Made by a program: the position numbers and the translations under genes
The notes under the pieces: generated by a model
The model's input: only the letters and a program-made list of their open reading frames with translations
What the model was told of the DNA's origin: nothing
The model's database searches: none
NCBI GenBank assembly: GCA_014529385.2
Contig: CM043947.1
Span: 124,962,391 to 125,026,390 of the forward strand
Length of the DNA: 64,000 bases
Source: Adiantum capillus-veneris
Lineage: Eukaryota > Streptophyta > Polypodiopsida > Polypodiales > Pteridaceae
Direction of reading: 5' to 3'
Part shown: positions 55,141-64,000 of the stretch, one piece after another
How the letters are laid out: every line of letters begins with the position of its first letter
Position numbering within the stretch: position 1 is the first letter of the stretch

Positions 55141-55781
55141 GGTTACAGGAACCAAGAATACAACTCTCTACATATGGTTATAGTTTTTTTCTGTTTTCTC
55201 AAGTGTTCACTAGTTTTGCAATTTTTGATTCAATAAACACCTTTTGTGGTTGAGCATAAATGTTCAGCGAGGGGGTTCAACATCTCAAGTGAATTTCCCA
55301 GTGTGATCACATTATTTATTTTGGCTTTTAGGTATTTATTTTACTTATTTTTCAAAGTTTGGGTAGGAAAATTTACTTAGAAATGAGTGTTATTTTTTTG
55401 AGAGCCTCTTATTAAGATCTTTTTCATAAGTTTTAGGCTTTTAGGCTTGCGTGCTTGACACAATGCATTCGATGTTATCTTTTGGATTGGTTTCATGGAA
55501 TCCACCATACAAGATTGAAAGACTTCTTGTACAAATTGTGGAGGTAACAACATTTGCCTAAGGTTTTCACGCACATTTTTCACATGTGGAATCATTAAAA
55601 TACTTTAAGCACCAAATAACAATCAAATTCAATGGATTAGGTCTCCCCAATCTCAAAATTTAAAAATCCTTATCAAATACCTTTAGTGCATAAGTGAAGG
55701 GTGAGTTTAAGAAATTATTAAAAGACTCATGGAAGTGGAAAGTCAAAAGATTTTTTTGTGTCCATATAAATAGAGATGGTT
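55141..55781. other. Possible LTR of gypsy 5, otherwise spacer
   Basis: The DNA after the purine-rich end should hold the 3' LTR, but I cannot place TG or CA ends with confidence. No frame with motifs is seen. Confidence 0.3.
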
Positions 55782-55997
55782 AAGTGCACCTTGATACATT
55801 GATACATTTCTGTTTTTCTTTGCTTATTTTCTCTTTAGGGTTTTCTTCCTTTAGAGCGTCCTTGCACCATGTAAGTAGTGATTTTAAAGTGCATCTTGAT
55901 ACATTGATACATTTCTATTTTTTCTTTGCTTATTTTCTCTTTAGGGTTTTCTTCCTTCAGAGTGTCCTTGCACCATGTAAGTAGTGATTTTAAAGTT
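55782..55997. repeat. 105-bp tandem duplication
   Basis: A unit starting AAGTGCACCTTGATACATTG and ending GTAAGTAGTGATTTTAAAG occurs twice, at 55782 and 55887, with about five differences. The duplication contains CTTTAGGGTTTTCTTCC, an exon-end-like context, but no gene could be defined. Confidence 0.85.
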
Positions 55998-58386
55998 TTT
56001 TTGAAGCCATTAGGAGAGCCATATAGTATAGAATAATCTTACTTTGTTGACCAAAAAAACCATATTCTAAGCACATTTTCCAGATTATCTAGAGTTTCTC
56101 TTAAAAACATTGAAACTAAAGACTCATTGAGATTCCATTTTTTTGCTACTTTTGAATAGAATAAATGTGCTAGGGGGTGACTTAAAATGACAGTGAGATC
56201 TTTGTCACTCAATGCCAATGGTTGATGGATAATCAAGTTCTCCTTGTGATTCAGCCCCAAAATCAGCATGTAGTCAAAATCTGCATTCTTCCACTCATTT
56301 GACTCCTTCACTATTTTGAATCCGACTTTGTAGTTCAATGCTCTTTGTTTGTTCCATGACATCCATTGAAAGAACATAACCTTCAAATGTAGGTAAGCAT
56401 CTCATCATCACTTGAGTGCACCTAAACAATTTTAATCTCATAATTTTCACTTGCCCCTTTCTTCAAATCTATGCAAACAAAGCTTGCTTACACCATGTTC
56501 TTTGCTCCAAAAAAAAAAGATTTGGGTCACCCTCATAACTATCAGAAATATAGTAGATAGTGTGCACAAGTGTGCTCTAGAACATATTGCAATGCGAAGG
56601 TGCTATTCAAAACGTAGTACTAGTTTCCCTCAACATGCCACTCAGACATTCTTGTGTTTCAATACTTTTGGTTCCAATTCAAACAATACCTTTTGGAGAG
56701 AGGAAGGTAGAAGATGGGGGCAAGAAGATTTTCATAAATAATGACTTATTAAAAGATTATTGTTTCACAAATCCACCAACCGAATGAATGTATCTGTTCA
56801 AATTGTCCACTTTATTACTACTTTTTGTAAATACAGGATGCTATCCTTGCTTCTTGTAATTGTTCCCTTAGAGATAGTAGTTGCTTCTCGTAGTTATCCA
56901 CTAGGAGATGAGAGACCCGTAAACCATTTAGAAGCAAAAACTATTTCTAAAAACCTACAAAGAATAATTCAAAATTTTGGTATTTAATGTTTTATTTAAA
57001 ATTACTTATAAAAGTACTAGCCAATGCATCTTTATAATTACCGGTGTAAGGACATTCATTTTTATAATTTTCGGTGTAGACCACTTATTACGAGCCCAAT
57101 CATTGCTCAGAGGTGTAAACAACTATAATTGCAAGTTGTTACTTGCTCTGGGCGACTTGCAAGAGTCTTCAATCTTTTTAATGTATTTTAAGTTTGAACA
57201 ACATAGTGGAGAATCAACATAAAATCTCAGTCTTGAGTTCAATTTTCTTTTTACAGTCAATGCGAGGAAGATAGCCAATCCAATCAAGGCTTGGGAAATG
57301 GATTTTACAAAAATCCAACATTGGATTGGAGGATGCCAAGGGAAACTTGCATACATTGAACCCCCCAAAATTTTTATTTATTTTTAAATATCTAACTATT
57401 GTAATGGAGAGAAGGTAGAAAGCTGCATGGATAATGGAGGTCAAAGCTCAATGCCAAAGGCACAAAATTCAAGAAAAAAATTAGTACCAAAAATTAGGTA
57501 GGCTATCAACTATCAATAGTTGACAACGTGAAAAGTCCCATGCAGTGATTTTGGTCACGCCTGGATCAAGCCTGCGTGCAGAGTCCAAGTAAGTCTCTTG
57601 CTTCCCATCCTCTTTTTCTTCTCATTTCCCATCCTCTTTTTCTTTTGTACATTGGCAATGTTGTATGAGGGAAGAGAGAGATAGTATCTCAGAGTGTCTA
57701 TGAGGAGAGAAGGTTTAGAAGGTCGACCATTAGCAGGTACTAATAAAACTTTAAACCAATAAAGTTTTAAGGCTCTTAATTTATTTAATTTTTCTAAACT
57801 CACAATAGTGAGTGGACATATATATTTATTAAGAAACCAAAAAAAGTAAAAATTAAATCCATGCTACACCCAAGCCATGGCATCCACTAACAACCACATC
57901 CTACACAACAATCCTCAATTACACCGATTGAAAAAGGGTGCCACCCTGTGAGACTATTAAAAGAAAATTAAGGAAACCGAGACTGGTTTGGGGTTTCCAC
58001 CAAGGAGATAGCACTGCCACAACACTCCCCTTGACTGCCAAACCAATGCACCGAAGACATAGTGTAGCCAAAAGAGAGCTAGAGTCACCATTTACTGTGC
58101 TTCCATTTAAGTAGACTACAATGCTTTTTGTATTACCCAAGATGTTTCCAATATGGCTGACGGGGTCAAGCTTAATGTTTTGAACATCCTTTGAATTTGC
58201 CTGAGGCTAGCCAAAATCAATGGGCATCCAAGCCTCTATAGTCATGCTTTATCTAGCACTTCCCTCACCAGGGGGTCTAACTTGATTCTAATGCAACCCA
58301 GATGATGGGAAGCCCATCTCTTCAACCATCACGTTGCAAGACACAGCTTGTCCATTAGTATTTACTTTTGTCCTGGCTACCTCTAT
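55998..58386. other. Spacer with a few exon-like pieces
   Basis: Three pieces stand out. A 115-codon minus frame at 56039-56386 has balanced composition (FDYMLILGLNHKENLIIHQP). A 49-codon plus frame at 56838-56987 begins with a signal-peptide-like MLSLLLVIVPLEIVVAS. A plus segment at 57257-57375 follows a strong acceptor-like TTTTCTTTTTACAG and reads KAWEMDFTKIQHWIGGCQGK. None is recognised and none links to a gene model. They may be host exon debris or chance. Confidence 0.3.
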
Positions 58387-58730
58387 TTAGCATACGACCT
58401 CTCTATTGATCCTTGTCCAAGTAGTCCTTGTCCTCTGTCTGCTGCCTGAATCCCCCTCAGGATAGTCTCTAGCATAATGGCCAATCCTTTGATTTTTGTA
58501 GCAGGCATTTGGAAACAAAGAGAATGCCAGCTTTTTCTGGAAGGCATCATAATTGCCCATATTCAAATCAAGATATTTGGAATGGGCTTGCTCATATTCC
58601 ACAGAAGATATATATATATATCTTTATGCCAAATCCCAATCTTATACTTCGGAATGAGAAACACCCTGCCCAATATGGAAGCTATAGAGTTAACATAGCC
58701 CTAGAGCCAAAGGGGGAACCCACACCGGGA
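58387..58730 (-). pseudogene. LINE-type ORF1 relic (DUF4283-like plus zinc knuckle)
   Basis: On the minus strand FFPVWVPPLALGL near 58725 resembles the P-V-W-V-R-L-P-x-L-P-L-E-L segment of DUF4283 proteins. A piece with FHIGQGVSHSEV and then the 71-codon frame with KLAFSLFPNACYKNQRIGHY and ARDYPEGDSG follow. The knuckle should read C-x-x-C-x4-H-x4-C; two Cys have become Asn and Tyr. This layout is typical of the first frame of plant LINEs and related degenerate genes. A TA microsatellite at 58607-58622 lies inside. Confidence 0.6.
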
Positions 58731-59802
58731 AAAAATCCATAAATTCTTCGCTCGCACAAAATTCAGGCATCTACAACATAGCATAAGCAAAGTGAGAGAT
58801 GCCCCAATGCATATATCTCCTATTTTAACCAGATCCTAAAAAGTCTATTCATAATCACATACAGCCAAATAAAGGCCTTTCCTAACTATCGTGAATTGGC
58901 ATATTTCATTCCTATTGCTTGTCACAGCTACAGCCCACTCCAGCAATACATGGAACAATATACGGCATCCCCATAAACTAAAGCACAACCAAGTGGGCGA
59001 AGCATTTCATGAGGCTCTTTGATGTTTCTTTAGGACTAAACTCTATCTACATAACGTATTCGTCTTTTGCTTTATTGTGGCTTGATCTTATCATCCCTAT
59101 AGCATTTCCTCTATCAATGTTCACTTGCCAAATTAAGAGGGCTTCAAGATCTTCTATTGGTAACGTTCATATAAGATGTAGAGGTTATTTTCCTTCCCTC
59201 CACTGTGAAGACAAAGTCCCCATCAAGTTCCATGCTTGCGGTGACAACCCTTGCACTTGCCAAGAAGGTTGCATATCTAGCATATATTGTGGGTGTGAAC
59301 CCATCGTTATAACCCCAAAGTCAGTGTTGCTGAGGCAAGAGAATATAAGCGCACACAGAATGAGAGAAAAGAATCCCGCTACCACTGGAAAGCCTTCCTT
59401 CTCCACCGCTTTGCAACCTACACAACCTTTGACCCCGGGTTTCACCCCTTTGCAACCATAGCAGGCCAAGGTAACTGAGATCCCTGGCTCAATCAAAGGC
59501 AAGACCCGCTAGGATCTGTGAATATCTGCACAAAATTCTGTCTGAACTCCCCCCAAAAGGCTCCCACAGTGCTCTAAAGCACCACTCTAAAAAGACCCAC
59601 AGCGTAGTCCTCTTCCCCTCCTCACTACTCGCAGCCCTGCACCGAATTGCTGTCGACTCTCATTTTGCTTCTCTTACGGGCAACATTGATGATTAATTTT
59701 ATTCGAAGAAAGGCTCTCAAAAATCTTATTAAAACTTAGGACGTTTTTTCTCTCAGGCTACATCGAATGATGCACCTTGCTCGCACTCATGTGCACCCTA
59801 CG
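58731..59802. other. Spacer, ambiguous overlapping frames
   Basis: A 150-codon plus frame (59009-59461, Cys-rich middle with CGDNPCTCQEGCISS) and a 105-codon minus frame (59502-59185) overlap. Neither shows a domain and I cannot choose. The plus frame is the longer and has a hydrophobic start. Confidence 0.3.
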
Positions 59803-59890
59803 CCTCCCTCCTCCTCCCACGCTCGAGCTCGCAGCTTGTCCGTGTGGGCATAGACGAGCTACGAGCTCGAGTGTGGGAGGAGGAGAGAGG
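59803..59890. repeat. 88-bp foldback containing the 44-bp palindrome, copy 5
   Basis: The inner 44 bp (59825-59868) run from GAGCTC to GAGCTC. Outer arms CCTCCTCCTCCCACGCTC and GAGTGTGGGAGGAGGAG extend the pairing. The inner arms differ from copies 1-4 (GCAGCTTGTCCGTG), but length and ends are unchanged. Confidence 0.8.
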
Positions 59891-60107
59891 CCTTATTTTG
59901 AGCATTTTGTTGGCATGTTGCCCTTCTGAATAGATCACATTTTGCTCGTGAAGCATTGCTAAATATTTTTGTTGTGCACATTCTCTGTGGTAATTCCCAT
60001 ACGCCCTCGTCCTCCCTCCTCCTCCCACTCACGCAGATGAGCTGATGAAGGCCTTGCCGAGGGTTTTTTTTGCATACATTCTACATAGTAATCCGCTAGC
60101 ACCCTTG

Positions 60108-60197
60108 CCCTCCCTCCCCCTCTCATTCATGAGCTCGGAGTTCGTCCGCGCATGCGCAAATGAACTTCTAGCTCGTGAATGAGAAGGGGAGGGAGGG
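60108..60197. repeat. 90-bp foldback containing the 44-bp palindrome, copy 6
   Basis: The inner 44 bp (60131-60174) run from GAGCTC to TAGCTC with centre CCGCGCATGCGC. Outer arms CCCTCCCTCCCCCTCTCATTC and GAATGAGAAGGGGAGGGAGG pair almost perfectly. Confidence 0.85.
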
Positions 60198-60530
60198 AAT
60201 CCTTGTTAGCATTGGGACGACTTGTTGTCCGGTTTAAGGAATTTGGATGACTTGCTGCATGTTTTGGTGTCTTTCTGATTTGTGACTCTGTGTAGAGCTG
60301 GGTTGGATGACTTGCTGCCTAGTTAGGCGTTTTTGCTAATTTGCGGCTCTGCACACATCTAGGATTTCTGATTTGCATCCCTAAACAGAGCAGATATTGT
60401 TTATTCCCGGCCCTAAATGGAGCAGAGATTGCTGAGTTGGCAACACTCTATGGGTTTTTTGTTGTACAGTTGACTCTCTTCTTTAGTTTTTTGTTGCCCT
60501 CTCTCACCCTTGCTCATATTTTTTAGGAAA
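60108..60530. repeat. Duplicated segment of about 410-420 bp, copy 1
   Basis: From the foldback through GGATGACTTGCTGC (itself repeated inside) to TCACCCTTGCTCATATTTTTTAG, this matches 63077-63490 with only scattered substitutions. It begins at the palindrome and ends at the ATTTTTTAG shared by both copies. Confidence 0.9.
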
Positions 60531-62381
60531 TCAAACACTATTGGTATGGACACAACGCGCACATGTTGTGGTGCACTGATTCCCATACTCAGATTGTTTA
60601 ATACAAGATGAGAACATTGAAGCTTGCCTGACTTCTTTCTGGTCATCATGTAGTGCATGCCTACACAATAGGAAATGAGACCTGTGACATCTAGAGGGGT
60701 ATGGGTCATAGAAGCCTAGAATATTCCATTTAGAAGGTGCGTAATAGATGCACTTGAAAATTTCAAGTCATTGCTAGCTACTTACAAAATTTTGCACATG
60801 TTTGTGCCTATTTTAACATATCTTTTGCCCATGGATAAATTTTTTACATGCCTGGTATGTCTTTTGGTAAATCTTCTACTTTTGCTATGATTGGCTTGTT
60901 CTATATAAAAAAAAATGCTAATGGTAGTGTTCCATAGTATGAAAAGAAAGATGGAGAGTTTATATCGTCAAAATTTATTCCTATGAGAAGCTATCTCATG
61001 GAATCTACACCACGGGCAAATGACGACTATACTTGAGTGGTTCGAGACATGGTTCTAGGAGGAGCAGAGCATACTCATGATATTTTTACATACTTTAATA
61101 CACATGAATATATAGATACATGTACATACACAAACCCACACACTCATATATTTTATTGCATATACTTCGCATAGATACAAGATCACATAGATACAAACAT
61201 TGAGCCACACACAAGTACACTAGTAAACGTACATATATGTACACATATACACTATGAGAGATACATGCATACACACATAATTTTGAAAATTAAATGGACA
61301 TGTTTTTAGTGTTTTTGTTTGCCACAGTTGGTTGTTGGCAACAATTACAAATGAGGATAATCATGTGCTTGACATATTTTTTGGATGTGGTGGTAGACTC
61401 AGCTCTACTTGCACAAAGGAGATGCATCACTACCTGATGTTGGAGGGATTATATTTTGTCTTGTTCAATTGTTTGGAGCAAAAAGTATGTGCTCCTCTCA
61501 AGAATGATTAGTAGCTGGGATGACTTGATTTAGGCAGACACTTTTCATTGTTTAACTCTCTACTTTATATGAAGTTTACTTTAATGGAAAAATGAACAAC
61601 TTATGGGGATTGTGGATTTTTCCCTTGTGTCCCCAAAGGTTATTTAATCCACGACTTGGGAGCAATATTTCGGATGCTAATATGTCACATAGATGATGTT
61701 ACATCTCGTACAGCGTTCAACTTTGGGGACTAAATTTCTCTGTTGATCATGTAATTGTAGCAATGTAGTTCCTTTGTCTATGATAGTATTTGCCATGCCA
61801 CCTAATTTATGGTGTAATGGCCGCTAAGGTTATGACATTCAAAAACATGGATGTCTTAAGGTTCATAAAGCACACATAGTTCTACTTTATTTAAGTTAAC
61901 ATGAGGGATCTTGAATATCTAAAGGCTTGAGTGTACATCCATGATAAGTCGGTGGTTGCAATTTCATGTTGTTTTCACATGTCCTAAATGTATTTCTCTT
62001 AGTAGAAATAGAGCAAAACAATTCGTAAGTTTTTAAAAGTTTAGAATCTTTTAAACTTAATCAAGGTAATGCCACATGAATGCGGCGTGAAGAGCTTGTT
62101 AATCAGTGAGCTTACAATATCAAAATATACTAAAGCATAAGCAATGTGGGAGATAAGTTTGAGTACATAGAATCTTCTAAATTTAATCAAGTACTGTATC
62201 ATGCATGTTTGGTGAAAATGTTGCAAGAACTTGAGCCTGCAATTTGAAAAGATAGAAAAGATTTCAAAAAATCTTTAAATGAGAAGCTCATAAATTTATA
62301 TCCCCCCTTATAAATCTATATATGCAACCCATTGGTCCCATTGTATAATCATCAATTCAGTGCCAAGGTTGGTTGGTTCAT

Positions 62382-62382
<1 letters not shown>
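60531..62382. other. Unassigned AT-rich spacer
   Basis: 61090-61290 is rich in ACAT/ATAC simple sequence. A phrase with TTTAATCAAG and GCAAGAGCTTG-like text at 62040-62110 recurs diverged at 62170-62235. No gene is seen. Confidence 0.45.

Positions 62383-62429
<47 letters not shown>
62383..62429. repeat. CT microsatellite
   Basis: Uninterrupted (CT)n just upstream of a copia-type primer site, probably within an LTR end, as in copia A and B. Confidence 0.9.
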
Positions 62430-62432
<3 letters not shown>

Positions 62433-62477
62433 GTATTCTCCCCATTGCTCTAGACTTCTACATGGTCCACTTTGACA

Positions 62478-62489
62478 TGGTATCAGACC
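62478..62489 (+). other. Copia-type primer site after a possible LTR end
   Basis: TGGTATCAGACC matches the tRNA-Met site at 11 of 12 bases and follows a CA at 62476-62477. The CT-rich run upstream resembles a U5 end. No gag could be read downstream, so this is at most the 5' stub of a copia element. Confidence 0.5.
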
Positions 62490-63076
62490 CGTATCATAGC
62501 ACTATGCTCATTGATCTTGGCAGACGATAAGCACGTATTGAGGAAGGAACCTTGAGCTTGCACATCAAAGAAGGGAAAGTTGTCATCAAGGAAATTGGAA
62601 GGGTGTTTTAAAATGCTAGCATTTCTCACTTCCCCAATGTTAGAGTTTGAGTCTCAAATCTACGAAGAGCATTCTAAAAATCTAGTAGAAATGGGCTTGT
62701 TGAAACGCTCATTGAACTGTGTAATTGTGGGTACACTACGCTTGTCTTTTCCTTGGTGGAAAATCATTTTGAGACACTGGCTGGGTGGGGCACAAAGGGA
62801 GCCCAACACTGCAATAGAGAAGGTGACAATAGTCTAGCCATCCACATTTTGAAACATCAACAGAGCAAGGCAAAAAAATTTCACCTAGGCCGCTCTGAAG
62901 CATTTTGAGATGCACCCTGTCAACCATACCATCCAACATCACCATTCTAGAACAATTTAGAACTTGTCGTACTTTTATGAGGCAACATTTTTAGAGGACC
63001 TATTGTTGTGTGCATCTTGAAATGCTACATGAATATGGACTTGCTCTGCAAAATTTTGAAAGTCCATGGTTTGAGG
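62490..63076. other. Spacer or copia leader remnant
   Basis: An 85-codon plus frame (62580-62837) shows no motif. The region may be the leader of the copia stub. Nothing else is supported. Confidence 0.35.
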
Positions 63077-63490
63077 CCTCCCCCTCTCATTCATGAGCTC
63101 GAAGTTCGTCCGCGCATGCGCAAATGAACTTCGAGCTCGTGAATGAGAAGGGGAGGGAGGGAATCCTTGTTAGCATTGGGATGACTTGTTGTCCGGTTTA
63201 TGGAATTTGGATGACTTGCTGCATGTTTTGGTGTCTTTCTGATTTGTGACTCTTTGTAGAGCTGGGTTGGATGACTTGCTGCCTAGTTAGGCGTTTTTGT
63301 TAATTTGCGGCTGTGCACACATCAAGGATTGCTGATTTGCATCCCTAAATAGAGCAGATATTGTTTATTCTTGGCCCTAAATGGAGCAGAGATTGCTGAG
63401 TTGGCAACACTCTATGGGTTTTTTGTTGTAGAGTTGACTCTCTTCTTTAGGTTTATGTTGCCCTCTCTCACCCTTGCTCATATTTTTTAG
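63077..63490. repeat. Duplicated segment of about 410-420 bp, copy 2, with palindrome copy 7
   Basis: It repeats 60108-60530. The inner palindrome at 63095-63138 has perfect GAGCTC ends and better inner pairing than copy 6 (GAAGTTCGT / ATGAACTTC). Scattered single-base differences separate the copies. Confidence 0.9.
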
Positions 63491-64000
63491 ACTCCTTGCC
63501 CTCCCTCCTCCTCCCACTGATCACAAGCTCGTAGCTACTACACAAGGGCAAGGGAATTCTTTTTAGTATTCATTTGACAGACATAGTGATACCTTCTTCA
63601 TACATTGTAGTATATTATGGATCTACATATCGATATTCAAAGTTTGTTACTTTAGCTAAATTGTGAGGGAGTTTTTTGGGCCTTGAACAAAGTAGGGATT
63701 GCCACACTCTGTTGGTGGAAGGCTACTGATATGTTGCCAAATAGTATACATGCTTTGACCAAAACCTCGTGGTCTTGCACAACAAACCATGTCATGCAGA
63801 TAAAGCTTCAATTGATGCCTCATAACCAAAACATTTGTCTGACACATCTCTCAATGTATTCGGCACAAGTACTTATTTTTTTAGCTCAACTTCCAAACTC
63901 TCCCCCATTATGTTCCGTGTGTACACCTTTGGAAGTTATGAATTTGCCGAATTACAAAATGCAAGGGCAACTAAGTACTCCAAATGTTGAAGGATATAGT
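63491..64000. other. Spacer at window end
   Basis: It starts with CTTGCCCTCCCTCCTCCTCCCACT and ACAAGCTCGTAGCTACTACAC, a decayed half of the 59.8-kb foldback type. A 63-codon minus frame (63847-63656) has mixed composition but no motif I know. No gene is supported. Confidence 0.4.

Noticed and set aside
59009-59461. 150-codon frame as a host gene
   Set aside because: No domain, no clear promoter or splice context, and an equally good minus-strand frame overlaps it; left as unassigned.

Overview
This window looks like repeat-filled intergenic DNA from a land plant with a large genome. The evidence is plant-type Ty1/copia and Ty3/gypsy elements primed by initiator tRNA-Met, a chromodomain gypsy, a gypsy with an archaeal-type RNase H, a CACTA (TNP2) fragment and a DUF4283/zinc-knuckle relic like those of plant LINEs, all in AT-rich DNA with long CT, GA and CA microsatellites. 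A fern or another repeat-rich vascular plant would fit, but nothing here fixes the species. I found no convincing intact host gene, no tRNA or rRNA gene, and no CRISPR array. Almost every coding stretch is transposon-derived and most are broken.

Layout. 0.8-1.7 kb is a diverged duplication carrying four copies of a 44-bp palindrome bounded by GAGCTC. 2.4-9.5 kb holds two different copia elements, one on each strand. Each keeps its 5' LTR, primer site and gag-protease-integrase, and they are joined tail to tail at about 6543 with both 3' halves missing. 14.5-15.0 kb is a tandem array of roughly 100-bp units. 15.4-16.5 kb (copia protease relic plus microsatellites) recurs at 45.7-46.9 kb and ends in a long foldback. 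18.3-21.5 kb is a decayed gypsy, followed by a second, chromodomain gypsy (21.5-24.0 kb) that resumes at 42.6 kb.

The second gypsy is split by the main object of the window: an 18.6-kb LTR retrotransposon at 24019-42603, bounded by a 5-bp target duplication (TAAGC). Its order is 5' LTR, primer site, repeat-rich leader, gag, protease 1, reverse transcriptase (YMDD kept), RNase H, two successive HHCC zinc modules, integrase core, a second retropepsin-like domain, a repeat-rich spacer, a roughly 1,150-codon accessory frame (here ORF-X), polypurine tract and 3' LTR. Leader and spacer share units of about 254-293 bp, each with a 21-22-bp palindrome; the LTRs carry a degenerate copy. A consensus splice donor in the LTR and an acceptor-like site six bases before the ORF-X start suggest that ORF-X was made from a spliced RNA. 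The copy is dead, with many stops and frameshifts.

48.6-55.1 kb is a mosaic of gypsy integrase ends, a CACTA transposase fragment, an unidentified accessory frame and an archaeal-type RNase H. 58.4-58.7 kb has the LINE-like relic. 59.8-63.2 kb has three more 44-bp palindromes, two of them inside a duplicated segment of about 410 bp. The rest is unassigned AT-rich spacer. Coordinates of domains come from reading translations by eye; no database search was possible.
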